Source: Methanobacterium sp. BAmetb5
Lineage (GTDB): Archaea; Methanobacteriota; Methanobacteria; Methanobacteriales; Methanobacteriaceae
Length of the DNA stretch: 37,500 nucleotides
Assembly (NCBI RefSeq): GCF_003491305.1
Contig: NZ_CP022706.1
Location: 230,001-267,500 of the forward strand
Direction of reading: 5' to 3'
Shown: positions 25,765-35,333 of the stretch, piece after piece
Layout of the letters: each line of letters begins with the position of its first letter
Position numbering within the stretch: position 1 is the stretch's first letter
Notes under the pieces: model-generated
Seen by the model: only the letters and a program-made list of their open reading frames with translations
What the model was told of the DNA's origin: nothing
Databases searched by the model: none
Made by a program: the position numbers and the translations under genes

Positions 25765-26826
25765 ATGAGTAATGAATCCCCACGGGTTTCCATAATCATC
25801 TTAAACTGGAATGGATGGAAGGACACCCTGGAGTGTTTGGAATCCATTTACCAGATTGACTATCCTAATTATGATGTGGTGGTGGTGGATAATGCCTCCC
25901 AGGATAACTCCCTGGAAGAAATTAGAAACTACGCACAGGGATTGGAAACAATTGAATCAAGGTTAGTGGATTACCGTTCCCAGAACAAACCACTCGAAGT
26001 TTTTGAATTATCTGAAAAAGATTATTTTAATCTTCCTGTGATCATTAAAGAAGATTTGGATATTATTCCTTCGGATAAAAGGATTATTATTCTTAAAAAT
26101 AACCAAAACCATGGTTATGCTCAGGGCAACAACCTTGCCATGGAATTTGCCCTTAAAAACCTGGATCCTGATTATATTCTAATTTTAAATAACGACACCG
26201 TGGTTCATGAAGATTCTGTTAAGTGCATGGTGGACATTGCCCAAAAAGATGAAAAAATTGGGGCAGTTACTCCCAAGGTATATTATTACGATTACCAGGG
26301 CAGTTCCGATGTTATAAGCCATGCTGGAGAGAAATTCAACCTGTATATAGGTCGAGGTAAACGATTCTGCAAGAACCAGGTGGACAAGGGCCAATGTGAC
26401 CAACCTCGAAATGTGGACACCATTGAGGGTTGTTCCCTACTCCTTAAAACCGAAGTATTGCAGGAGGTGGGTCTCTTTGATCCGGTATACTTCGCCTACT
26501 GGGAGGACACTGACCTCTGTTTCCGGATCAGAAAAGCGGGTTACCAACTTTCATATGTCCCCCAATCCAGAATATGGCATAAGATCGGTGTTTCCTGGGA
26601 CAGTTATTTCAGTTACTTTGTGATTTATCATTATCTGGTGCGCAACCGTTTGCTATTCATGTGGCGGTTTGCTTCAAGCCTCCAGAAAACTACCTTCACT
26701 ATTTTCTTTATATTTTATCTCTTGGCCAATCTAGTTTTAATGCTTTTTAAGGAGGATTTGGAAACTTCCCGAGACGGATTTAAAGCAATTTACGATGGTA
26801 TAAAAGATTTTAGAAACACGGATTAA
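25765..26826 (+). CDS. Family 2 glycosyltransferase, WbbL/rhamnosyltransferase-like
   Basis: The product has 353 residues. The N-terminus is VSIIILNWNGWKDTLECLES, followed by VVVVDNASQDNS. The metal site is ILNNDTVV and the acceptor motif is YWEDTDLCFRIRKAGY. Compared with the usual family members it has about 50 extra residues, between DNASQDNS and KNNQNHGYAQGNN, rich in Glu, Asp and Ile. One hydrophobic helix lies near residues 305-330. The gene at 31723 has the same layout and the same insert, so the two are paralogues at either end of the glycan run. An AGGAAG element precedes the ATG. Confidence 0.9.
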   Translation: MSNESPRVSIIILNWNGWKDTLECLESIYQIDYPNYDVVVVDNASQDNSLEEIRNYAQGLETIESRLVDYRSQNKPLEVFELSEKDYFNLPVIIKEDLDIIPSDKRIIILKNNQNHGYAQGNNLAMEFALKNLDPDYILILNNDTVVHEDSVKCMVDIAQKDEKIGAVTPKVYYYDYQGSSDVISHAGEKFNLYIGRGKRFCKNQVDKGQCDQPRNVDTIEGCSLLLKTEVLQEVGLFDPVYFAYWEDTDLCFRIRKAGYQLSYVPQSRIWHKIGVSWDSYFSYFVIYHYLVRNRLLFMWRFASSLQKTTFTIFFIFYLLANLVLMLFKEDLETSRDGFKAIYDGIKDFRNTD

Positions 26827-26943
26827 AGGTTTAATAGATGAATTATTAAATTGAGTTTATGGATGGGGCCTCAAAATAATAAAAGATAGATTTAGTTCAA
26901 GAATGTTTAAAATCCAATCTTTAAATTTCAAGCAGGTATTCAC

Positions 26944-28377
26944 ATGAGTAAAGTTAAAGGTATAGCCAAGAACATGGGATTTTTATTTATTTCCCAAATC
27001 ATTACTTACCTCATTGGGTTTTTTATCACCATGTACACGGCTCGTTATCTGGGTGCTGAAGGATTTGGTATTATATCTCTGGCCCTTTCAATTACTGGAA
27101 TCTTTGGAGTTGTAGTGGACATGGGCCTGGGAACTCTGATGATCAGAGAACTTGCCCGAGATAAATCTTTCAGGGATAAATATCTGTCTAATGTAGCCTT
27201 GATGAGGGTTTTTTTATCTTTTCTGATGTTAGGCCTGTTAATGTTAACAGTTAACCTAATTGGATATTCTCATCTTGTTAAAAATGTAATCTACATAATT
27301 TCAATGTATGTAGTAATCAATGCTTTCGTAGGAGTGTTTACCTCTGTTTTCCAGTCATACGAAAGAATGAATTACCTCTCGCTGGTTACTATTGTAAACA
27401 GTTTTTTAATGTTTTTTGGAGTTGCTATTGCAATATACTGCAAACTAGACATTTTAGATTTCGCATTGGTTTACCTGATTTCAAATGCTTTGACCCTTCT
27501 CTTTGCTATGATTTTATATTTCTGGAAGTTTTCTTATCCCTCAATTGAAATTGACTTTAATTTCTGGAAGCCCACTTTAAAGGAAGCATTCCCCTACGGA
27601 CTTGCAGGGATATTTGTCACGGTTTATTATTCCGTAGACTCAGTTATGTTGTCGGTTATGGTTGGTAATGAAGTAGTTGGCTGGTATAATGCAGCGTATA
27701 AATTTCTTTTTGTTTTCCTATCTTTATATTCCGTATTTACAGTGACTCTTTTTCCAGTGATGTCCCGTTTCTACCAAGATTCAAAAGAATCACTTAAATA
27801 TACCTACGAGCGGTCTTTCAAATATCTGTTAATTATAAGCGTTTTCATTGCTTTTTCAGTAACTTTATTTGCCAACAAAATCATTCTACTAATCTATGGA
27901 TCTGATTACTCCCCATCCATAATTGCACTTCAAGTATTGATCTGGACCATTATCCTCATGTTTATCAATGGTCTTTCTGGGATTTTACTAGGTTCTATTA
28001 ATAGACAACTCGTTGTCACTAAAATTACTGGATTAAGTGTTATTTTGAATGTTACATTGAATTTAGTCCTTATACCCAAATTTAGTTATTTAGGTGCCAG
28101 TATTGCAACTGTATTCACTGAGTTGGTGAGTGTCCCAATCCTGATATACATTTTATGTAAGACTGAGAACGTAGATTTAAAGGAGTTACAGAGAACTATA
28201 CTCCCCCTTATTTTTTCCAGTGTTATTATGGTAATTATTTTCCTAATCCTAAACAGTTTAAACACCATTATTTTATTTATAATTCTTTTTACAGCATATG
28301 TTGTGTCGTTAATCCTTACAAGAGCATTTGATAAAGAAGATTTAAGAGTGTTAAAAAGTTTAATCAACAAAACTTAA
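26944..28377 (+). CDS. Polysaccharide flippase (Wzx-type, MOP superfamily)
   Basis: The 477-residue membrane protein has about 12-14 hydrophobic helices from residue 8 to residue 460. The N-terminal block [33 protein letters not shown], read in parts ([10 protein letters not shown] being the family marker), and [15 protein letters not shown] are typical of polysaccharide-export flippases. It would flip a finished lipid-linked glycan unit across the cell membrane. The gene is much more AT-rich than the glycosyltransferases on either side, with many AAA, ATT and TTA codons. This suggests a different origin. No polymerase (Wzy) is obvious in the window. Confidence 0.93.
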   Translation: MSKVKGIAKNMGFLFISQIITYLIGFFITMYTARYLGAEGFGIISLALSITGIFGVVVDMGLGTLMIRELARDKSFRDKYLSNVALMRVFLSFLMLGLLMLTVNLIGYSHLVKNVIYIISMYVVINAFVGVFTSVFQSYERMNYLSLVTIVNSFLMFFGVAIAIYCKLDILDFALVYLISNALTLLFAMILYFWKFSYPSIEIDFNFWKPTLKEAFPYGLAGIFVTVYYSVDSVMLSVMVGNEVVGWYNAAYKFLFVFLSLYSVFTVTLFPVMSRFYQDSKESLKYTYERSFKYLLIISVFIAFSVTLFANKIILLIYGSDYSPSIIALQVLIWTIILMFINGLSGILLGSINRQLVVTKITGLSVILNVTLNLVLIPKFSYLGASIATVFTELVSVPILIYILCKTENVDLKELQRTILPLIFSSVIMVIIFLILNSLNTIILFIILFTAYVVSLILTRAFDKEDLRVLKSLINKT

Positions 28378-28527
28378 TTGTAAATCTAAATCTAAGAACG
28401 TTTCTTGTAATTAATGTGGCTATCATTATATAATCAAAGTTAAATAATGTATTATCCCGATGAGGAATATAAAAATAGTAATCTCTTAGTGATATTCTAG
28501 ATTAAAGAATTTCCAGGACAGAAAAAT

Positions 28528-29217
28528 ATGATTTTAAAGTGTTTTCCTAAAAAAATTAAACAGTTAATGCAACACCTGCTTCATGACCATTATTACATTT
28601 TACCATATTCCTATTCTAAAGTCCTGAAACTGTTTCGTAAATTTACATTTAACGGAGAGAAATACGAATATTTTTATCATAACTATAATGAGGCTTGGGG
28701 AAATGAAAGAACTATTGAGATTCCCATCATAAAAAAATATGTAGATGATTATGATTGTGATGAGATTCTTGAGGTTGGTAATGTTCTTTCCCACTATTTT
28801 AAAATCTGCCATGACGTTGTTGATAAATATGAGGAAGCAGAAGGGGTGATCAATTGTGATGTCGTGGATTATAATCCCCAAAAGAAATACAAGTTAATTG
28901 TTTCCATATCCACTCTGGAGCATGTGGGCTGGGATGAGGAACCTAAAGACCCAAAAAAGATTTTCCGGGCCTTTGATAATTTAAAGAATCATCTTACTGA
29001 GGGGGGTACATTGGTTGTAACCGTACCTATAGGGGGAAACCCCCACCTTGATAATTATCTTAAAAATGGTCAAATTAAATTCACGGAAAAATATTATCTT
29101 AAAAGAATATCTAAATATAATAAATGGGTGGAATTTGGCTCTAACTTTATCCCAGCAAGTTATGGTTCTCCCTACCCCCTAGCTAATGCTCTGTTTATAG
29201 GAATTTATAAAAATTAG
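28528..29217 (+). CDS. SAM-dependent methyltransferase-like protein of the glycan locus
   Basis: The protein has 229 residues. The SAM-binding strand reads EILEVGNVLSHY (about residue 75), with N and V where most families have G-x-G. Then come NCDVVDYNP as the second acidic strand, SISTLEHVGWDEE as motif IV, and LTEGGTLVVTVPIG as motif V. This is like sugar methyltransferases in capsule clusters. The SAM loop is degenerate, so methylation is likely but not certain. The gene shares the AT-rich composition of the flippase. It ends eight bases before the next glycosyltransferase, and its own start is 150 bases after the flippase. Confidence 0.75.
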   Translation: MILKCFPKKIKQLMQHLLHDHYYILPYSYSKVLKLFRKFTFNGEKYEYFYHNYNEAWGNERTIEIPIIKKYVDDYDCDEILEVGNVLSHYFKICHDVVDKYEEAEGVINCDVVDYNPQKKYKLIVSISTLEHVGWDEEPKDPKKIFRAFDNLKNHLTEGGTLVVTVPIGGNPHLDNYLKNGQIKFTEKYYLKRISKYNKWVEFGSNFIPASYGSPYPLANALFIGIYKN

Positions 29218-29224
29218 TGAAAAA

Positions 29225-30352
29225 ATGAAGATAGGAATACTCTCCTGGATACTGGACCGGGAAAGGACGGGTATTGATAATTACCTCTACAACATTGTCC
29301 GGGAAATGATTGGTACGGATAAATCCCGTGACATAACCCTGATCCATTACCGGAAAACAGACAATCCCCTTTACCAGATGGTAAATGAGGTGGTTATCGG
29401 TTCTTTACCAGGAAATTTGGAAAATCCAGTGAGCCTGTCCCGTGCTCTTAAAAAGGAGGAAATCGACGTGTTACATTTACCTTCCCACATGGCACTCCAG
29501 GTTAACCCTTTCTTCGTAAGTTCCCAGGTGAAAAAGGTTTTAACCATTCACGATCTTATTCCCTTCTTCTTCAAGGACAAGCTCCCTTTTTTCTATAAAT
29601 TTTGGGCACCCTCACTGAAGCTAATCAAAGACAGACCCCACTGTATAATCACCGACTCACAAAATACACGTAATGACCTCATAAACCATCTCCAGATACC
29701 TGAAGAAAAGATAAAGGTCATATCCCTGGCCCCTAATAAAGATTACACTTTTATGGAGGACAAATCTCCGGTAAAAGACGAAATACTGGCTAAGTATGGG
29801 ATATCCGTTCCCTTCATCCTTTACGTGGGGACGGTTGAATTACGTAAAAACATCCCCCTTCTCATTAAATCCTTTTATAAACTCTTGAAGAGTGGATTGA
29901 AGTGCAAACTGGTATTGATTGGAAAATTAGGTTATGGATTTCCCGAAATATCTCAAACTGTAGAGACACTGGGACTGGGGGATCAGGTTCTGTTCATGGG
30001 TTATGTTCCTGATGAGGATCTGGTTAAATTCTACAATGCTGCCGATTTATTCGTCTTTCCCTCACTATACGAAGGCTTTGGACTACCTCCCCTGGAAGCC
30101 ATGGCCTGTGGATGTCCAGTAATATCATCAAATACCTCTTCCCTACCTGAAGTGGTGGGTGATGCGGGAATCACTCTGGATCCAGAGGACAGTGAGGGGT
30201 TCACCAAAGCCATGTACCAGGTAATGACCAGTCCTGGTCTCCAGGAGGAAATGAGTTTCCAAAGTCTGGAAAGGGCCAAATTATTTTCCTGGAAAAAAAC
30301 TGCCGAGGAAACCTGGAAAGTATACCAGGAAGTCCATAAAGAGGGGTATTAA
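29225..30352 (+). CDS. Family 4 glycosyltransferase
   Basis: The 375-residue protein has a GT-B fold. The N-terminal half has IDNYLYNIV and the LTIHDLIPFFF segment. The C-terminal half has GTVELRKNIPLLIKSF and the donor-site motif LYEGFGLPPLEAMACGCPV with the E-x7-E pair. These are signatures of retaining GT4 enzymes such as mannosyltransferases. It starts eight bases after the methyltransferase stop, with GTGA as a weak site. No membrane helix is seen, so it is probably peripheral and acts on a lipid-linked acceptor in the cytoplasm. Confidence 0.93.
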   Translation: MKIGILSWILDRERTGIDNYLYNIVREMIGTDKSRDITLIHYRKTDNPLYQMVNEVVIGSLPGNLENPVSLSRALKKEEIDVLHLPSHMALQVNPFFVSSQVKKVLTIHDLIPFFFKDKLPFFYKFWAPSLKLIKDRPHCIITDSQNTRNDLINHLQIPEEKIKVISLAPNKDYTFMEDKSPVKDEILAKYGISVPFILYVGTVELRKNIPLLIKSFYKLLKSGLKCKLVLIGKLGYGFPEISQTVETLGLGDQVLFMGYVPDEDLVKFYNAADLFVFPSLYEGFGLPPLEAMACGCPVISSNTSSLPEVVGDAGITLDPEDSEGFTKAMYQVMTSPGLQEEMSFQSLERAKLFSWKKTAEETWKVYQEVHKEGY

Positions 30353-30475
30353 ATAAAAAAAATGAATTCCCTTTAAATTAAATTAAAATTGGATAGTGTG
30401 GATTAAAAAAATACAAGAATTAAAATTGAAGAATGGATTAAAAAATTCAAAGATAAAGTTGAAGGTTTAGTGATC

Positions 30476-31669
30476 ATGAAAATAGCTGTATTCCATAACC
30501 TGCCCACTGGAGGTGCCAAGAGGGCACTGTACAACAGTGTTGAATTCCTTTCCCGGGATCATCAGGTTGATGTCCATGTTCCTTCCCTGGCTGATGAAGA
30601 TTATCTATCCTTAAAGGATGTAGCCCATGATTTTCGCACTTATCCCGTGAAAAGCACCCTCCCTGGTTATTTATACTCGACCCTGAAGTACTTCCCCTCA
30701 AAAATTTCCATCAGGGACCTGGAAAAAACCCAGAAACACATGGCCCAGGAGGTTAACCACAGAGACTATGATGTGGTTCTCTGTGAACAGGATAAATACA
30801 CCATGGCTCCCTTCTTTTTGAAATACCTTAAAAAACCACATGTTTATTTTTGCCAACAACCCATACATTCCCAGGGTAAGATTTCCCAGATACTGTACAA
30901 TGAGGCGGGCATAAAAACCTCCTTTAATGTTGAAGCACTGCGTTTTAGACTTTTCATAAATCGTATGATTAACCTGGACCAGAAATTGGCCAGTTACTCC
31001 CACTACACTGTGGTAAATTCCTATTTTTCCCATGAAACCGTATTAAGAAGTTACGGAGTCAATGCCCTGGTTTCCTACCTGGGAGTTGATACCAGTCAGT
31101 TCAAGCCACTGGATATCCCCCGGGAAAACTTCATCCTCTCTGTAGGTCGTTGCATACCGGAAAAAGGCTTTGATTTTATTATAAAATCCCTGGGAAAAAT
31201 TGATAAAAAAACACGCCCGGAACTGGTTCTTATCTCTGACCTGGTGAACCTACCCTGGAAAAATTATCTGGAAAACCTGGCCCACCAGTTAAATGTCAAA
31301 TTAAAGATTTTAGTTCTGGTAACTGAAGAAGAACTGGTGGAACTTTATAATAAGGCTCAACTAGTTGTTTATGCACCATACCTTGAACCCTTTGGCCTGG
31401 TTCCCCTGGAAGCCATGAGTTGCCGCACCCCGGTGATAGGAGTAAAGGAGGGAGGTGTAAGGGAAACCATCCAACATCAGGAGACAGGAATACTCACCGA
31501 TAGGGACGAAGTATCATTTTCCCAGGTAGTTACCGAACTGCTGCTTGATCCGGATAAAAGGGAAAAACTGGCCACACAATCCATTAACAAGATCCAGAAA
31601 TTCTGGACACTGGAACATTCTGGAAAAAGATTGTTAAATCATTTAGAGCGTGCAGTTGATTTATATTAA
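30476..31669 (+). CDS. Family 4 glycosyltransferase (second)
   Basis: The protein has 397 residues from ATG 30476; an in-frame GTG two codons earlier is possible. The N-terminal KIAVFHNLPTGGAKRALYN block is a GT4 acceptor-domain start. The C-terminal domain has FILSVGRCIPEKGFDFIIKSL and the donor motif YLEPFGLVPLEAMSCRTPV with its E-x7-E pair. It differs from the preceding GT4 enough to be a separate enzyme and not a tandem duplicate. A gap of over 100 AT-rich bases separates them. Sugar and acceptor are unknown; a mannosyl- or glucosyltransferase is the usual guess. Confidence 0.93.
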   Translation: MKIAVFHNLPTGGAKRALYNSVEFLSRDHQVDVHVPSLADEDYLSLKDVAHDFRTYPVKSTLPGYLYSTLKYFPSKISIRDLEKTQKHMAQEVNHRDYDVVLCEQDKYTMAPFFLKYLKKPHVYFCQQPIHSQGKISQILYNEAGIKTSFNVEALRFRLFINRMINLDQKLASYSHYTVVNSYFSHETVLRSYGVNALVSYLGVDTSQFKPLDIPRENFILSVGRCIPEKGFDFIIKSLGKIDKKTRPELVLISDLVNLPWKNYLENLAHQLNVKLKILVLVTEEELVELYNKAQLVVYAPYLEPFGLVPLEAMSCRTPVIGVKEGGVRETIQHQETGILTDRDEVSFSQVVTELLLDPDKREKLATQSINKIQKFWTLEHSGKRLLNHLERAVDLY

Positions 31670-31722
31670 GTTCAAGCCCACATTATTATGTTACCATGTT
31701 AAATTAAGGCCCTGGTTTGTAT

Positions 31723-32841
31723 ATGAAAAACAAAGACCATGATCTGGAGACAACTCACCGTGTTTCCATAGTGATCATAAATTGGAATAACTGGATGGAC
31801 ACTCTGGAATGTTTAAAATCATTACTAAAGATTAATAGTTCTTCATTCCAGATTGTTCTGGTGGATAATAATTCCACCGATGATTCCATCACTCATATCC
31901 GGGATTTTGCCCGACAAATACCCCTGGAAATTGCTGAATTTAGAGAAAGTGAATTAGAAAACCTGCGATCTAACAATGATTTGCAGGAGAAGCTGGTACT
32001 GATCAAGAATAATATTAATCATGGTTTTGCCGCTGGAAATAATATTGGGGTGCGTTTTGCCTTACAATATCTTAACCCTGATTATGTCTTACTTTTAAAT
32101 AACGATACTATTGCCCATGAAAATTTCCTGCATGAATTACTTAGGGTGGCCGGCCGAAATGATAGAGTGGGAAGTATTCAACCGGTTCTGCTAAATTACG
32201 AAGCATCAGCCATTGATTCCCTGGGCCAGGAGTGTTACTGGTGGGGTGCTGAGGATATCTGCATGGGACAGTCCCTTAAAAGCATTGAAAAGGGAATGTT
32301 TGGTGACGAGGAAATATTCGGGTCCTGTGCAGCAGCTGCTCTTTATCCCAGTGAAGTTCTAAGGGAAACTGGACTTTTTGATGGGGATTTCTTTGTGGAA
32401 CTGGAAGATGTGGATCTTTCCTGGAGGATCCGTTTATCTGGTTATAACTCATTTTTAGCCGGAAATGCACTGGTTTATCATAAACGCGGTATTTCTAGTA
32501 CTCTGTCATCCGGGGATATAATTAAAGGGGTGAAGGATGAGTCCATGGTGCGTAAATGGCACCGTCAAAGTAGAAACTGGCTGGTAATTGTCACCCGTTA
32601 CTACCCTAAATCAATCATAGCCAGAGCAATATTCAGGTATCCTCATAAAGTCCTTTTCACCCTTTTCAGGTTAATCTATTCGTCTATTATCCTGGGAAAA
32701 ATTAGAAAAACCGGTAAAATTTTACACAAAAATTTAAAAGTCCGCAAGAAAGTTAAAAAAAATAGGTTTTGGAGTCAAATTTGGCAGAAATGGATTAAAA
32801 ATAGTCCCACAAAATGTGGAAATGTGAATATGGATAGTTAA
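31723..32841 (+). CDS. Family 2 glycosyltransferase, paralogue of the gene at 25765
   Basis: The ATG at 31723 gives 372 residues; a TTG two codons earlier is also in frame. The N-terminus VSIVIINWNNWMDTLECLKS, the metal site LLLNNDTIAHE and the acceptor motif ELEDVDLSWRIRLSGY mark a WbbL-like GT2. It shares with the gene at 25765 the same insert and the KNNINHGFAAGNN block. Its C-terminus differs: a hydrophobic segment near residue 305-320 followed by a very basic tail (KILHKNLKVRKKVKKNRFWSQ). The tail could bind acidic lipid headgroups. It is the last plus-strand gene of the glycan run. Confidence 0.9.
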   Translation: MKNKDHDLETTHRVSIVIINWNNWMDTLECLKSLLKINSSSFQIVLVDNNSTDDSITHIRDFARQIPLEIAEFRESELENLRSNNDLQEKLVLIKNNINHGFAAGNNIGVRFALQYLNPDYVLLLNNDTIAHENFLHELLRVAGRNDRVGSIQPVLLNYEASAIDSLGQECYWWGAEDICMGQSLKSIEKGMFGDEEIFGSCAAAALYPSEVLRETGLFDGDFFVELEDVDLSWRIRLSGYNSFLAGNALVYHKRGISSTLSSGDIIKGVKDESMVRKWHRQSRNWLVIVTRYYPKSIIARAIFRYPHKVLFTLFRLIYSSIILGKIRKTGKILHKNLKVRKKVKKNRFWSQIWQKWIKNSPTKCGNVNMDS

Positions 32842-33024
32842 ACCATTTCATGTAATTAGATACATTCCATGACCAATTCCTTTCTATAGGGCTTTCCAGT
32901 ATCCATAGATAGTTTTCAGTAGTAGATAAAGTGAATAAACATTAAAGGAAATAAAATGAAACAGGTTTTACACCCTTAGATTCCGGATATGGGGGGTATA
33001 ACTTAATCTGTTTCATGGTGAAAT

Positions 33025-33414
33025 CTATATCTTCCCTTCCGTTTCAGAATCCTTATCCTTTGGAAGATTTTCTTTCTCTAAATCAGGGGATTGGCCTTTT
33101 TCCAATGCTATTTCCTGTACTAAATGGGTTATTTCTTCCTCAACATTTTCGATCATGTTGTATATTTTGAATATAAAATAATAACAGCCAATCAACCCAA
33201 TTATAAGTATTAAATCAAGTCCCCGACCAATTCCAGTGGCTCTGGCCAGTAATGAACTGGTATCGGGATTAACCGAGAAAATGATCAGCAGTATCCACAC
33301 CGCACTCCACACCAGGAGCATGTTGAGAGACATTTTCCCACTTTTGAATCTTAAAAAGGTGACTATTATACCAATTATCCCGATTAACACTCCAATATAC
33401 TGATATAATATCAT
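33025..33414 (-). CDS. DUF2304-family small membrane protein
   Basis: The 129-residue form starts at the ATG with GGAGG eight bases upstream; a TTG five codons earlier overlaps that site. Three hydrophobic helices occupy about residues 4-20, 34-48 and 66-84, with [16 protein letters not shown] and TGIGRGLDL as the DUF2304 pattern. The last 40 residues are acidic and polar ([16 protein letters not shown]...), probably cytoplasmic. DUF2304 proteins usually sit next to polyprenol-phosphate glycosyltransferases. The gene just upstream on this strand is exactly such an enzyme, so they likely work together, perhaps as a membrane anchor or flippase partner. Confidence 0.88.
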   Translation of the reverse strand: MILYQYIGVLIGIIGIIVTFLRFKSGKMSLNMLLVWSAVWILLIIFSVNPDTSSLLARATGIGRGLDLILIIGLIGCYYFIFKIYNMIENVEEEITHLVQEIALEKGQSPDLEKENLPKDKDSETEGKI

Positions 33415-33551
33415 TGACACAACCTCCAATTGGTTCCTGAAATTATTATTAAAGTCATTATTAAACTCTTGAAATATTCTAATCTTGAAATATTCTTAAA
33501 ATACACATCCTTAACTTATACTTGAAAATATTCCTTACTTAGAAATATTAC

Positions 33552-34271
33552 TTACTTGAAAATATTCCTGATTAACTTGGCCAGTATTTTAAGTCCTACA
33601 CTGGTGTTAGTTCCCTTGGAGAGGGAGTAGTCAGTGTAAATGGTGGTAATGGGTACTTCTACCAGTCGCAATTTTTTACGCTGCACTTCTCCAATGATCT
33701 CTGAGGAAATACCGTAATCCCTGGAGTGAAGTTCCATTGACCCTGCTGCTTCGTTGCTGAATGCACGCAGACCTGATTGTGAATCTTCAACATCCCTACC
33801 ATAAAATAGGAGGGTTATTATATTCATCACCACATTCCCAAACTTCTTACGAAAGGGCATTTCCTGAAAGTTCCTCTTCCCAATCACCACATCGGCCGCA
33901 CCATTGATCAGGGGCAGGCAGAGGGGAATTATATCCTGGGAGTGGTGCTGACCATCGGCATCGAAGGTTACGATAATATCTGCCTGGTGTGCTATGGCGG
34001 CCTTAATACCGGTTCGCAGAGCACCACCCAATCCACGGTTTAGGGGATGTCGGTAAAGACTTACCTGGGATGGATATCTTTTCACGAAACCCCTGGCGAC
34101 ACAGTAGGTGTTGTCGGTGGAACCATCATCAACCACTATCAGATTAACCCCAAGATCAACCAGTTCCTTCATAACGCCATCTAAGGTTTTCTCCTCATTG
34201 TAAGCAGGCAAAATTACGTATATGCCTTTTTGCTGCTGGAATAAATCTGCCGTGGCTTCAATACTCTTCAA
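33552..34271 (-). CDS. DPM1-like family 2 glycosyltransferase (polyprenyl-phosphate sugar synthase type)
   Basis: The 239-residue protein has a GT-A fold: YVILPAYNEEKTLDGVMKEL, then IVVDDGSTDNTY, and the metal motif TFDADGQHHSQDI. The SQSGLRAFS and GISSEIIGEVQRKKLRLVEVPI blocks are typical of dolichol-phosphate mannose or glucose synthases. It lacks the C-terminal membrane helices found in some members, so DUF2304 next door may supply the membrane link. It would make a polyprenyl-phosphate sugar for extracytoplasmic glycosylation or prime the glycan. It lies on the opposite strand to the main glycan run and ends it. Confidence 0.92.
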   Translation of the reverse strand: MKSIEATADLFQQQKGIYVILPAYNEEKTLDGVMKELVDLGVNLIVVDDGSTDNTYCVARGFVKRYPSQVSLYRHPLNRGLGGALRTGIKAAIAHQADIIVTFDADGQHHSQDIIPLCLPLINGAADVVIGKRNFQEMPFRKKFGNVVMNIITLLFYGRDVEDSQSGLRAFSNEAAGSMELHSRDYGISSEIIGEVQRKKLRLVEVPITTIYTDYSLSKGTNTSVGLKILAKLIRNIFK

Positions 34272-34412
34272 TATGATTTCTCCTCAGGTTAAATGAATAC
34301 TATAATGGTTTTAAAGTCTTAATCAGGTTTTTATACTTCTTAATCTAATTTCCCTTCTAAACTGATAAGCAGGACATCTCGAGATATTTCACAACCAACC
34401 CAGTTTTTTTAA

Positions 34413-34985
34413 TCATTCACTGAGTTTTATGGCCAGCTCAGCCACTCTCTTACCCAGATTCTGTGAGGTTTGCAATCCCATCTCATCCTCAGCAGTGGCT
34501 CCCACACCGGTTCCACCGTAGTGGGCCATAGGGGCCCCATCACCAACAACTATGGCATCCTGGATGAGTAAAAACTCATGAATAGCAGCAATCGTGGTTT
34601 CTTGACCCCCATTACGAGATCCTCCAGTAGCTATGGCTCCACCCACCTTATTTTTAAGTTTAAAATCCATCCTCAGTGGTCTTGAGCGATCCATTAACAT
34701 TTTAAGTTGTGAAGTTACATTGCCAAAGTATACCGGGCTTCCGATGATAAAACCGTCGGCCTTCACCATTTTTTCCAGTATTTCTCCCATATCATCGTAT
34801 ATGGCACATTCACCAGTGGCTTTGCATATATCACATGCCACACAGGGTTCAATTTCAGCACTTCCCAATCTCACCAGTTCTATCTCTGCTCCTGCATCAC
34901 CGGCGGCTTTTAAAGCTTCTTTTATCAGATTTTCAGTGTTACCTTCTTTACGTGGACTTCCCACTATTCCCATGATTCTAACCAA
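34413..34985 (-). CDS. Iron-sulfur flavoprotein (NADPH-dependent FMN reductase family)
   Basis: The protein has 190 residues if translated from the TTG at 34985. GGAGG lies eight bases before that TTG, while the first ATG is 12 bases further in and too far from the site. The N-terminal [15 protein letters not shown] is the FMN-phosphate loop. Cys48, Cys51, Cys54 and Cys60 ([13 protein letters not shown]) are spaced like the compact [4Fe-4S] site of methanogen iron-sulfur flavoprotein Isf. [19 protein letters not shown] is the second flavin-binding block. Isf passes electrons from ferredoxin and can reduce oxygen or peroxide. It is monocistronic in appearance. Confidence 0.92.
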   Translation of the reverse strand: MVRIMGIVGSPRKEGNTENLIKEALKAAGDAGAEIELVRLGSAEIEPCVACDICKATGECAIYDDMGEILEKMVKADGFIIGSPVYFGNVTSQLKMLMDRSRPLRMDFKLKNKVGGAIATGGSRNGGQETTIAAIHEFLLIQDAIVVGDGAPMAHYGGTGVGATAEDEMGLQTSQNLGKRVAELAIKLSE

Positions 34986-35333
34986 TTGAACATCCTCCCA
35001 ATTTAAATTTAGGATTTTTAAAAATTTCTTTGACAAAAAACTTATACCTTTTTGATAAATTGAATCCTAATCGTTTGATAAATCCATATCATTCATTTTA
35101 AATCTATATATTAAAAATAGTATCCTCAATTTTAAGTAGTTGTATGCTTAAAGTATACCTTAACCTTTTCCGGGGATGATCATGGTTAAGTCCGAGATAA
35201 AGTGATTTTCAAAGGAAGACCTTCTTAAACTGTTAATCTTAAGTTTTGCATTGATTTAAAAATAAAATTTAACATTATTTTGAGAATCATTAGAATCACA
35301 TTTTTTTTTAAAAAGCACTTGAGAGTTTGTTCA
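34986..35333. other. Divergent intergenic region upstream of the MnmC-like gene
   Basis: No gene is supported. The region should hold promoters for the iron-sulfur flavoprotein (minus) and the MnmC-like gene (plus). A slightly GC-richer patch at 35165-35200 (CCTTTTCCGGGGATGATCATGG and following) stands out in the AT-rich sequence, but I can assign it no function. Confidence 0.55.

Noticed and set aside
28528..29217. Methyltransferase-like gene considered as a pseudogene because the SAM loop is degenerate.
   Set aside because: The frame is intact, later motifs are well kept, and the start and stop fit the operon spacing.
35165..35220. GC-richer patch with GATGATC and TCCGAG, considered as a C/D-box guide RNA.
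   Set aside because: The C box (RTGATGA) and D box (CTGA) are not matched exactly and no paired C'/D' boxes are at the right spacing.
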